From contig CALAYC010000311.1 of NCBI GenBank assembly GCA_937894935.1, forward strand, positions 1 through 18,297: a stretch of 18,297 bases of DNA. Direction: 5' to 3'. The translations under genes and the position numbers were made by a program. This document shows positions 1-7,154 of this stretch, one piece after another. The DNA comes from an uncultured Verrucomicrobiota bacterium (lineage in GTDB: Bacteria; Verrucomicrobiota; Verrucomicrobiia; Limisphaerales; JADLHS01). The notes beneath the pieces were generated by a model that did no database searches, was not told the origin of the DNA, and was given only the letters and a program-made list of their open reading frames with translations. Position 1 is the stretch's first letter. Each line of letters opens with the position of its first letter.

Positions 1-762
1 AATCTCCTCGAACTCAAGGAAGGCGAGAAGATCGCAGCGTTGATCCGCATTCTCTCGAAGACTGATGAGAATCGCGAAGACGTAACCTGGCAGCAACCGG
101 GTGAATTGTTCTTTGCCACGCAACGCGGCACAGTGAAGAAAACTTCGCTGAGCGATTTTGCGAACGTGCGCAAAGGCGGCATCATCGCCATCACAATCGA
201 AGAAGGCGACACGTTGATTGACGTGAAGCTGACTCGCGGCAGCACCGGCGAAGATGATCCTGGCGACGACGTCGTATTGATCACCAAAAACGGCATGAGC
301 ATCCGGTTTCATGAATCCGATGTTCGGTCCATGGGCCGCAATGCAGCGGGGGTCCGGGGAATTAATCTGGAGTCAGACGATGCCCTCGTGGCGGCGGCGG
401 TTGTCGTGCCGGATGCGACGTTGTTGGTCGCGGGTGAGAACGGTATCGGCAAACGTACGGCCTTCGATGAATACCGCGTTCAAAGCCGCGGCGGCAAAGG
501 CATTATCACGATGAAAACCGGTGAGAAAACCGGCAGCGTCGTGGGGGCATTGACCGTTCGCGAAACCGACGAAATTATGCTCATCACCGTTGGCGGCCAG
601 ATGGTTCGTACCTTCGTAAAAGACATCCGCGAAGCCGGCCGCAACACCATGGGCGTCAAACTCGTAAATCTCGACTCCGGAGACAAACTCCAGGCCATCG
701 CCCCGGTCATCAGCGATCAGCAGGAAGACGCTGCCGACGGCAACGAAGTTGCTGCGTCGTAA
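1..762 (+). CDS. gyrA: DNA gyrase subunit A, C-terminal part (5' end outside window)
   Basis: This is the last 253 codons of GyrA; the reading frame is open from base 1, so the gene starts upstream of the window. GyrA is the breakage-reunion subunit of the A2B2 type II topoisomerase that introduces negative supercoils. The visible part is the C-terminal DNA-wrapping beta-pinwheel. At least four blade repeats can be read, each with a strand pair followed by a GR/GK turn: ELFFATQRGTVKKTSL, DVVLITKNGMSIRF, LLVAGENGIGKRTAF and EIMLITVGGQMVRTF. A QSRGGKG segment around bases 481-501 resembles a GyrA box, although the canonical box lies in blade 1, which is not in the window. The protein ends in a short acidic tail (QQEDAADGNE), common in GyrA. 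ParC is less likely because of the regular, complete blades. The next gene starts 6 bp after the stop, so co-transcription is plausible. Confidence 0.95.
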   Translation, partial: NLLELKEGEKIAALIRILSKTDENREDVTWQQPGELFFATQRGTVKKTSLSDFANVRKGGIIAITIEEGDTLIDVKLTRGSTGEDDPGDDVVLITKNGMSIRFHESDVRSMGRNAAGVRGINLESDDALVAAAVVVPDATLLVAGENGIGKRTAFDEYRVQSRGGKGIITMKTGEKTGSVVGALTVRETDEIMLITVGGQMVRTFVKDIREAGRNTMGVKLVNLDSGDKLQAIAPVISDQQEDAADGNEVAAS

Positions 763-768
763 GGTCTG

Positions 769-2034
769 ATGGCGAAGTTGATCGTTACCACCAAAGCATT
801 GGCCGGATTAAGCTTTGAGCTGGATTCGCATTGGGTGACGATTGGCCGCGCTGCCACGAGTAAATTCGCAATTCCGCACGCCTTGGTTTCGGGGCATCAC
901 TGCGAAGTGTTGGCGCGCGGCGACGAATTACTGGTGCGAGACATGCGTTCCACGAATGGGACGTTCATCCAGGGCGCAATGGTCACCGAAGGAGTGGTCA
1001 AGCTGGGTGAAAATTTCCGCGTCGGCGAAGTGGACATCTGGTTCGAACCATCCGAACCCACCCCGCCGCCGCCCCCGCGAATTTCCATTTACGGGAAACC
1101 CACCGCCCCTGCTCCGCGCCCCACTGCGCCAACCGAATCTGCTGCCGCCAAAAAACATCAGGTGTTGCTTGTAGATGACAGCATGGCGTTTCTGGAAACC
1201 GTCGGTGAGGTTTTCGAATCACTCAGTAACCGCACCTGGGAAATTCATCGGGCGGCTTCCGCTGATCAGGCGTTGGCTCTGCTGCAACAACATCCCATCG
1301 AACTCGCCGTGCTCGACATCAACATGCCGATGCTCGATGGCGTGCAATTGTTGCGAGTCATTCAACGCCGTCATCCCGGCGTGAAACAGGTTGTGTTGAC
1401 CGGACAACCGAGCGACGTTCATCGTGCGAACAGCCTTGCCAACGGCGCAGAACTGTTTCTCGAAAAACCCACCACGCCGAACGGCATCACTTCGATTTTC
1501 AATCTGCTCAACGACCTGTTCACATGGAATCAACGCGACGGTTTTTCCGGCACGTTACGCCAGGTGGGGCTGACCGATGTTATTCAGATCGAATGTTTGC
1601 GCCGTGGCTCCTGTTTGCTGGAAGTTCACAACTTCGAAACGCACGGCGTCATTTACATTGAAGCGGGCGCAATCGTTCACGCCACTGCTGGAACGCTCGT
1701 CGGCGAAAAGGCGTTGTTCCGTCTCCTCGGTTTACGCAATGGGGAATTTCGCATGCAGACATTTCAAGCGCCGCCGGAACGCAGCATCGCCGGATCGTGG
1801 GAATATCTGCTCATGGAAGCCGCGCGCCAATCGGATGAAAATCGGCTCGCCCGCCCCGAAGATGACACGCTCGTAATCACTAAACCGAACACGGATACCC
1901 AAACATCCGCCATGCTTGGTTCGAACCGGTCCGCCATTACGGAAGATAACAGCTTCAAAGAACTAGGAGAGGACATCGTCGTCGTTTCCACTTACGACGG
2001 CAAATGGCATCCGGTAGAAGGCAGCAAACGCTGA
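769..2034 (+). CDS. FHA - receiver - DUF4388 signalling protein
   Basis: A 421-residue cytoplasmic three-module protein with no membrane segment. Residues 1-95 are an FHA phosphothreonine-binding domain with GR at 26-27, SGHH at 41-44 and STNGT at 61-65. A proline-rich linker follows (about 96-125). Residues 130-255 are a response-regulator receiver with acidic D136/D137, phosphoacceptor D183, T211 and K233 all present, so it should be phosphorylatable. Residues about 257-350 match a DUF4388/PatA-N-type domain, a module often attached to receivers in delta-proteobacterial, cyanobacterial and verrucomicrobial signalling proteins; its biochemical role is not settled. The C-terminal 70 residues are polar and probably disordered. 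No output DNA-binding domain or enzyme is seen. The ATG lies 6 bp after the gyrA stop, with a weak AAGG upstream. The partner kinase (Ser/Thr kinase for FHA, His kinase for the receiver) is not identifiable here. Confidence 0.88.
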   Translation: MAKLIVTTKALAGLSFELDSHWVTIGRAATSKFAIPHALVSGHHCEVLARGDELLVRDMRSTNGTFIQGAMVTEGVVKLGENFRVGEVDIWFEPSEPTPPPPPRISIYGKPTAPAPRPTAPTESAAAKKHQVLLVDDSMAFLETVGEVFESLSNRTWEIHRAASADQALALLQQHPIELAVLDINMPMLDGVQLLRVIQRRHPGVKQVVLTGQPSDVHRANSLANGAELFLEKPTTPNGITSIFNLLNDLFTWNQRDGFSGTLRQVGLTDVIQIECLRRGSCLLEVHNFETHGVIYIEAGAIVHATAGTLVGEKALFRLLGLRNGEFRMQTFQAPPERSIAGSWEYLLMEAARQSDENRLARPEDDTLVITKPNTDTQTSAMLGSNRSAITEDNSFKELGEDIVVVSTYDGKWHPVEGSKR

Positions 2035-2050
2035 TTCCCCACAGCGTGAA

Positions 2051-2575
2051 TTACTCGTTCAATCCGTAGTGTGACGGTGGTCGCACTCGCGCCGATGAAG
2101 TTTTCTCCGACGAATGCCGAAGCGCATTTTCATTGATCGTCGTCAGATAATCGAAATTTCCGCGCCGACAAATTTCCTCCAAAAGAGTTTCCTGCGATTG
2201 CGGCGGACCGGAAACCGCACTCGTCGGCAATAGATTGATCAATGCACCTGAGGTTTCCCCGCGCCGATCCAGCCATTGCTCCAACCAGGATTCCAGCACC
2301 GGCATTGATGCGGGTGTTTGCTCCGTGCACACAATCAGAATGTCGGCAGCGGCGGCGTCATCTGCGGCGAGTTGGGCCAATTGTGAATCGAGCAGAAAAT
2401 CCGTGCGCCACCAATGAAACTTCAGTTCCACCTCCTGCCAGAGTTGGCGCATCAATGAATCACAGGCCGCGAGTGCTCGCGCCCGATGCGCGTTGTTGTC
2501 ATACAAAACGACAATGGAGCAAATCTCCGCCGGTCCTCTCGCCTCTGGTTCTGCCTTGGTCGTGTTCATGGCCAT
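2051..2575 (-). CDS. hypothetical protein, alpha/beta fold
   Basis: A 174-residue protein that I do not recognise. It begins MAMNTTK; the second ATG, six bases on, is an equally possible start, and neither has a clear Shine-Dalgarno. The N-terminal half alternates hydrophobic strands and helices (CSIVVLYDN, then a helix with LAACDSLMRQLW, a strand LKFHWWRTDFL, and DILIVCTE). This suggests a small Rossmann- or receiver-like fold, but the paired acidic residues and lysine of a working receiver are not in place. There is no signal peptide or membrane segment. The C-terminal 30 residues are polar and basic. It converges on the FHA-receiver gene with 16 bp between stop codons and diverges from the MBL-fold gene. 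Codon use looks like its neighbours. Being long, intact and not shadowed by a better frame, it is probably a real lineage-specific gene. Confidence 0.7.
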   Translation of the reverse strand: MAMNTTKAEPEARGPAEICSIVVLYDNNAHRARALAACDSLMRQLWQEVELKFHWWRTDFLLDSQLAQLAADDAAAADILIVCTEQTPASMPVLESWLEQWLDRRGETSGALINLLPTSAVSGPPQSQETLLEEICRRGNFDYLTTINENALRHSSEKTSSARVRPPSHYGLNE

Positions 2576-2765
2576 AAACCGTTAACAACTGCCGCGTCGC
2601 ATCACACGGATGCAGGCGGTTAATCGGGCTTCACGTTTCAGCTTCCGCCGGTTAATTGAAGTTGCAAGTGATTTTTTCCACCGGTTATTCACCGCCAAAA
2701 CGCAACCGGAAAAACCTTGCGGAAAAAGCGTTGCCGCCCGGCGTAACGACTTTTAACGTCTGCGG
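2576..2765. promoter_or_regulatory. divergent intergenic region with three CGGTTAAT-like boxes
   Basis: This 190-bp region separates a minus-strand hypothetical gene from the plus-strand MBL-fold gene and must hold both promoters. The octamer CGGTTAAT occurs at 2617-2624 and 2649-2656, and CGGTTATT at 2682-2689, all on the same strand at 32- and 33-bp spacing. A weaker CCGTTAAC lies at 2579-2586. The regular spacing, near three helical turns, hints at a protein-binding array, but I cannot name a regulator. No confident -35/-10 pair was picked. Confidence 0.3.
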
Positions 2766-3548
2766 GTGGCAGTGCAACTTACGATTCTCGGCAGTGGTTC
2801 CAATGGCAACGCGTCGTACGTTGAAACCGACGAAACGCGTTTGCTCGTGGACGTTGGTTTCAGCGGTCGGCAGATTCGCCAACGGCTCGCCAGCATCGGT
2901 CGCGTGCCGGAAAATCTCACCGCCATTCTCATCACACACGAGCACATCGACCACATCTGCGGCCTCGCCACCATCGCTGAAAAAGCGCGCATTCCGGTCT
3001 ATTGCAATCGCGCCACAATGGAAGAAATTCAGCGGACGCTTGGAGTAAATCTGGATTTTCGCCTGTTCGTCGCCGGCGGCGGATTCGACGTGGGCGATAT
3101 CAGCGTGGAAACATTTTCAATCCCACACGACGCGCAAGATCCGGTGGGGTTCGTGTTGCACACGCAAAATGTCAAAATCGGTTTTGCCACGGATCTCGGA
3201 CACGTCACCAAACTCGTTGTCGAACGCATCCGGAGCACCAACGCACTCGTGCTCGAATCCAATCACGACGTGCGTATGTTGCAGGATTGTCCGAAGCGAC
3301 CGTGGAGTTTGAAACAACGCATCCTGAGTCGCCACGGCCATCTCTCCAACGAAGCTGCGGCCGATTGCGTCAGCGAAATCATGTCCGGCGATTTGCGCCA
3401 TCTGTTCCTTGGCCATTTGAGTCGCGATTGCAACAAACCGGAGCTGGCTCAGCGCGTCATGCACCAACGCTTGCAAACTCTCGGCGCGAATCATGTGCAA
3501 TTGCATCTCACCAGTCAGAACGTCGTGAGCCCCACACTGGCCCTGTAA
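2766..3548 (+). CDS. MBL-fold metallo-hydrolase, YycJ/WalJ type
   Basis: A 260-residue soluble metallo-beta-lactamase-fold protein. The metal-binding motif HEHIDH is at residues 58-63, with further ligands at D143 (in FATDLGH) and H217 (in LGHLSRDCN). The start GSGSNGN (9-15) and the ESNHD (164-168) and HGHLSN (190-195) motifs are typical of the YycJ/WalJ subfamily, whose members are putative 5'-3' exonucleases or phosphodiesterases; in Firmicutes the gene accompanies the WalKR system. No WalKR genes adjoin it here, so the substrate is not known. The start is GTG, with a second GTG six bases later, and the Shine-Dalgarno is weak. The family's usual length is about 260 residues, so the protein is complete. 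The methyltransferase gene follows after 9 bp, suggesting an operon. Confidence 0.88.
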   Translation: MAVQLTILGSGSNGNASYVETDETRLLVDVGFSGRQIRQRLASIGRVPENLTAILITHEHIDHICGLATIAEKARIPVYCNRATMEEIQRTLGVNLDFRLFVAGGGFDVGDISVETFSIPHDAQDPVGFVLHTQNVKIGFATDLGHVTKLVVERIRSTNALVLESNHDVRMLQDCPKRPWSLKQRILSRHGHLSNEAAADCVSEIMSGDLRHLFLGHLSRDCNKPELAQRVMHQRLQTLGANHVQLHLTSQNVVSPTLAL

Positions 3549-3557
3549 TTTTCCGTC

Positions 3558-4391
3558 GTGCGCATGTGGCACGTTGAACGCATTACCTCTCTCGAACTTC
3601 CGGAGCTTGCACCTTATCGCACGCTCAAGTTACCGCATGAACATCGAGCGCGCGGAATTTTCGTCGCAGAAGGCGACAAAGTGGTGCATCGGCTATTAGC
3701 CAGTCAGCTTGAAATTGTTTCCGTCCTCGTGCCAGAACATCGGTTGAGCGAATACGAACCGGCATTAAATTCGCGCCACGAGGAGATCGCCGTTTTCGCC
3801 GTTACCGACAAACGCGTGCTGGAAGAACTCGTCGGCTTTGAAATGTTTCAAGGCGTGATGGCCGTCGCAAAGATTCCTTCCCCTGCTCCACTCCCTGAGT
3901 TGCTCAGTAAATCTGCTGCGCCGCGTTTGTTTGCGGCGGCCGATGGCTTGAGTAATGCCGAAAATATTGGCGTGCTGGTGCGCAACTGCGTCGCGTTCGG
4001 CGTGCAAGCGTTGTTCGTTGGTGAAACCAGTGCGAGCCCCTATCTGCGTCGCGCTGTGCGCAATTCAATGGGCACGGTGTTTCAACTTCCGATTTACGAA
4101 ACTACGCGCCTGACAGATACGCTCACCGAACTTCGCAACTCCGGAGTGCGTTGTATTGCCGCACATCCGCATACGGAACAACACACCCTTTACGCGACCG
4201 ATTTTCGTCGCGACACCTGCATTGTTCTTGGCGCGGAAGGCAACGGTATTTCACCCGCGGTTCTGGCTGCGTGTGATGAAGCGGTGGCGATTCCGATGCC
4301 GCCGACGGTGGATTCGCTCAACGTTGCGAGCGCTGCAGCAGTATTTTTTTACGAAGCGCAGCGACAACGCACGCACGCGCGAGTCAGTTGA
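3558..4391 (+). CDS. SpoU/TrmH-family RNA 2'-O-ribose methyltransferase
   Basis: A 277-residue SPOUT-class SAM-dependent RNA methyltransferase. The N-terminal part (about 15-110) is a SpoU substrate-binding-like domain, and the C-terminal part is the knotted catalytic domain. Motif 1 is at 129-142 (DGLSNAENIGVLVR, with the catalytic-type N and R), motif 2 at 222-231 (IVLGAEGNGI) and motif 3 at 245-266 (IPMPPTVDSLNVASA). These motifs are complete, so the enzyme should be active; it methylates the 2'-OH of a nucleotide in rRNA or tRNA. Which base is modified cannot be told from the sequence; RlmB-like or TsnR-like members are the nearest guesses. The start is GTG at 3558, with an ATG two codons later as an alternative. 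It is 9 bp downstream of the MBL-fold gene and converges on the transporter gene 9 bp beyond its stop. Confidence 0.9.
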   Translation: MRMWHVERITSLELPELAPYRTLKLPHEHRARGIFVAEGDKVVHRLLASQLEIVSVLVPEHRLSEYEPALNSRHEEIAVFAVTDKRVLEELVGFEMFQGVMAVAKIPSPAPLPELLSKSAAPRLFAAADGLSNAENIGVLVRNCVAFGVQALFVGETSASPYLRRAVRNSMGTVFQLPIYETTRLTDTLTELRNSGVRCIAAHPHTEQHTLYATDFRRDTCIVLGAEGNGISPAVLAACDEAVAIPMPPTVDSLNVASAAAVFFYEAQRQRTHARVS

Positions 4392-4400
4392 GTCATTCTT

Positions 4401-5930
4401 TTACTTCAGCACGAGCGGCACGAGCCAATAAACCGTCGCAATCACCGCAATCATGCCTGCGATATTCAGCACGAAACCGTGCCGAACCATCTGCCGCAAC
4501 GACACGCAACCCGAACCATACACTACCGCGTTGGGCGGCGTGGACACCGGCAACATAAAAGCCAACGACGCCGCGAGACAAACCGCCAGCGCCGGTTGCA
4601 ACGGCGAAACACCCGCCGCTTGCGCTACCGCAATCGCTACCGGAATCACCATGTTCGCTGTCGCCGTGTTCGACATGGCTTCCGTCATCATTGTGCCCAC
4701 GACCGTGAACAACACGATCAGTCCAAGCGTGGTATTCGTGTGAAGCGCATTGGCCAGACCTTCGCCCATCCATTTCGCGAGTCCGGTAGAAAACATCGCA
4801 TCGCCTAACGCCAATCCGCCTCCGAACAATAAAATCGTGCCCCAATCAATTCGCTTCACCTCGCGCCAGGTCAACGTGAACTCGCCACGCGACAAGTTCA
4901 CCGGCAAAGCAAACAACAGCGCCGCGCCGAGTAGCGCGCACACGCCCTCCGGCAAATGACGATTCAACCATTGGTAAAGCGGCGCGTCCACTCCAGCAAC
5001 GACCGCCACCACACCCGGCAATAACCACAGCAAGACCGTTACCGTGAAAGCAATCAGAACATTCCATTCGCCGCGCGATAACCGACCAAGTTGGCTGCGT
5101 TGACCGCGAATCCAATCGGCGCTCTGACCGAGCAAATTTGCGTCCGCCGGACATGCGCGACTTAGATAGAAAACCAGAAACGCAGTCAGAACCACCGTGA
5201 GCGGCAACGCCAATGTCATCCATTGAAAGAACGTAATTTTGAAATTCAATGTCCGCTCGATAAATCCGATTCCAATCAGGTTAGGCGGCGTCCCCACTGG
5301 AGTTGCCAATCCGCCAATCGAAGCTGCAAACGCGGCCGTCAGCATCAGCCCCGTGCCGAATTTCAAATCGGTGAACTTCACCGTGCGTCCCGTAAGCGCG
5401 CTTTGCTGCCGTGCCATCTCGGTCAGAATCGCGATGGCAATCGGAAACATCATTGCGGCCGCCGTGGTATTGGAAATCCACATGGACACTCCTCCGGTAA
5501 CAATGCCGAACGCAGCCAAGAGTCGCGCCGGACTTTTCGCCGCCCAGTCCTGACTGAGAATGTGAAATGCCACGCGACGATTCAGTCCGTGATGCAGCAT
5601 CGCTTCCGCCAACACAAAGCTGCCAAAGAACAGAAATAAAATCGGATGACCGAAACTGCGAAATATCTCCCGCTCACTCGCTACGCCGCAAACCACGCAC
5701 AACGCCGGACCGAGCACCGCCGTGACCGCCAGCGGAATGGCCTCCGTCACCCACAGCGTAATCACCAGACTGAACACCGCGAGCAGCCGATGCGCCGGTT
5801 CGCTCAAGCTTTCGATCGGCAAGAACCAGACGATGAAGAACACCACCGGCGCGACAACAAAGCCAATTCGTCGCCGCCAAAGATCAAAACGGTCTTCAGC
5901 AGATTTGGCGACCCCGGTTTCGTTGGTCAT
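4401..5930 (-). CDS. SLC13/DASS-family anion:sodium symporter
   Basis: A 509-residue inner-membrane transporter with about 11 or more hydrophobic segments. It carries both signature Ser-Asn-Thr motifs that hold sodium and substrate carboxylate in this family: SNT at 153-155 (WISNTTAAAMM) and at 420-422 (AMSNTATANMV). The paired TPPN turns are also present, at 214-217 (PVGTPPNLIG) and 464-467 (VSTPPNAVV). This internal repeat of SNT and TPP is diagnostic for divalent-anion:sodium symporters. Known substrates in the family include dicarboxylates, citrate and sulfate; the sequence does not decide between them. Length and topology match the family. The ATG start at 5930 has no strong Shine-Dalgarno. 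The gene follows the glycosyltransferase by 46 bp and may be read from the same transcript, though no functional link is evident. Confidence 0.92.
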   Translation of the reverse strand: MTNETGVAKSAEDRFDLWRRRIGFVVAPVVFFIVWFLPIESLSEPAHRLLAVFSLVITLWVTEAIPLAVTAVLGPALCVVCGVASEREIFRSFGHPILFLFFGSFVLAEAMLHHGLNRRVAFHILSQDWAAKSPARLLAAFGIVTGGVSMWISNTTAAAMMFPIAIAILTEMARQQSALTGRTVKFTDLKFGTGLMLTAAFAASIGGLATPVGTPPNLIGIGFIERTLNFKITFFQWMTLALPLTVVLTAFLVFYLSRACPADANLLGQSADWIRGQRSQLGRLSRGEWNVLIAFTVTVLLWLLPGVVAVVAGVDAPLYQWLNRHLPEGVCALLGAALLFALPVNLSRGEFTLTWREVKRIDWGTILLFGGGLALGDAMFSTGLAKWMGEGLANALHTNTTLGLIVLFTVVGTMMTEAMSNTATANMVIPVAIAVAQAAGVSPLQPALAVCLAASLAFMLPVSTPPNAVVYGSGCVSLRQMVRHGFVLNIAGMIAVIATVYWLVPLVLK

Positions 5931-5976
5931 GGTGCGCAGGACAAATACGCAAAACCAACTTCAATGGCGAGACGAA

Positions 5977-6963
5977 CTAACAGGAAAGCCGTTCGAGTTG
6001 CACTGGCACGGTGGATTTCAGACCAGGCGGTTTCAGCGTCGTGAACAATCCGCGCCAAAAACCGAGGCCATAAAAGATGTGTGATGCGACCAAAAATGGA
6101 ATCGCACAAATCGCTCGAACGATTCCGCCTTGCGGCATCAACACAAGCGTTTGCAACAATATCGCGACGCCATACAACGCCAGCGGCGCGAGAATCCATG
6201 GCCAGACGAAACTCGCCACCAACGCCACTATCAAATACGCGACGAACGCCGGCGGCACGAAGTTCGGCAACGATCCTGACGTCGGCGTCGTGCGAAATTG
6301 CTCCGCTCGTCCACGTCCATACGTTCGCAACATGCGCATGAATTGCCCCAACGTGCGCCGCGGCCGCCGCCACACAAACAATTCCGGATCGTAAATCAGT
6401 TTTCCGCCCGCCTTCTGGATATTATCCATCAAAGCGTTTTCCTCATTCGGATACAGCGCTTCATTGAATCCGCCGTGCTGCAACAGCGTCGCGCGCCGGC
6501 CCAACATATTGCACAGGATGAGTTCCTTTTCGCTCGTCGCTCGCACCGTCCCTACTTTCGTGTAACGCGCGCGACTCGGCCCGAACGCAATCCAGCTCGA
6601 TAACACCAATGCGAAAACCTGTTCCAGAAATGGTGCGTCTGGTGGACAAAGATTCGGTCCGCCGACCATCTGTACCTGCGGATCGCGAAAATGTTGCACC
6701 GCCCGTTTCAGATTCCCCGGTTGCGCCAGCGAATCGTCATCGAGGAAGTAAATCAACTCACCTTTCGCCTCGCGCAGTGCGGTGTTGCGTTGCACCGACG
6801 GCTGTTTGCCGCGTGCAAGAATGAGTTCCACTTTTTCAGCCGGATAATCCAATGCCCGCGCCGCCGCGACGGCTTTCACTTCCGGTTCATCCGGACGCGC
6901 GGGAATGATAATGGATACACTCGGCAACGACTCGCTCACGGCGCAGAGGCTAGGAAAACACAT
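5977..6963 (-). CDS. glycosyltransferase family 2, membrane-associated
   Basis: A GT-A fold glycosyltransferase of about 328 residues. The N-terminal catalytic domain opens with VSIIIPARPDEPE (about residues 16-28), has a nucleotide-sugar/metal-binding DDDS at 75-78 (the DXD motif), and a FNEALYPNEEN segment near 167-177 that fits the acceptor/catalytic ED region. The C-terminal 90 residues contain two to three hydrophobic helices, so the enzyme sits at the inner membrane; the layout recalls ExoA-type polysaccharide glycosyltransferases. The frame is open further upstream to a TTG at 6999, but the ATG at 6963 has GGAG six bases before it, and the extra 12 codons derive from an intergenic heptamer repeat, so I take 6963 as the start. 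Sugar and acceptor cannot be assigned. The transporter gene lies 46 bp downstream. Confidence 0.88.
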   Translation of the reverse strand: MCFPSLCAVSESLPSVSIIIPARPDEPEVKAVAAARALDYPAEKVELILARGKQPSVQRNTALREAKGELIYFLDDDSLAQPGNLKRAVQHFRDPQVQMVGGPNLCPPDAPFLEQVFALVLSSWIAFGPSRARYTKVGTVRATSEKELILCNMLGRRATLLQHGGFNEALYPNEENALMDNIQKAGGKLIYDPELFVWRRPRRTLGQFMRMLRTYGRGRAEQFRTTPTSGSLPNFVPPAFVAYLIVALVASFVWPWILAPLALYGVAILLQTLVLMPQGGIVRAICAIPFLVASHIFYGLGFWRGLFTTLKPPGLKSTVPVQLERLSC

Positions 6964-6968
6964 CGTCC

Positions 6969-6982
6969 GCTCCAAGCTCCAA
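6969..6982. repeat. two tandem GCTCCAA heptamers overlapping the glycosyltransferase RBS
   Basis: Two exact GCTCCAA units lie in tandem on the plus strand, the same kind of unit as the array at 12046. Read on the minus strand they give TTGGAGC twice, and the proximal GGAG is the Shine-Dalgarno six bases before the glycosyltransferase ATG at 6963. Confidence 0.6.
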
Positions 6983-7042
6983 CCTTGCCTGCAAAGCAAA
7001 CTTCCCGGCGCCGCTTTTGGGGTTTCAAAATCCCGTCAGGCT

Positions 7043-7070
7043 GTAGCCACCTCGTCGCCTCGGCGGTTAC
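7043..7070. repeat. palindromic dispersed repeat (GTARCCGCCGA type), copy c
   Basis: The arms GTAGCCACC and GGCGGTTAC form a near-perfect 9-bp hairpin around a 10-base loop. Read on the minus strand (7070 to 7047) it aligns with the repeat copies at 9883-9906 and 9931-9954 over 24 bases, sharing GTA-CCGCCGA-G-GA-GAGG-GG. It sits in the divergent region between the glycosyltransferase and lnt (6964-7154), which must also carry their promoters. I saw no clear promoter elements there. Confidence 0.55.
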
Positions 7071-7154
7071 GCTCTGGAGATTGGTCTTTAAAGTTTCCTT
7101 AGGTCGCTACAAAAAACGCGACTTGATGCCTTAAATCCGTCAGACTTTGCGGCG

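Noticed and set aside
2656..3048. 130-residue plus-strand open frame across the divergent region
   Set aside because: It overlaps the MBL-fold gene in a different frame, covers promoter DNA and shows no domain.
4393..4845. 150-residue minus-strand open frame inside the transporter gene
   Set aside because: Out-of-frame shadow of the SLC13 gene, with biased glycine/arginine composition and no domain signature.
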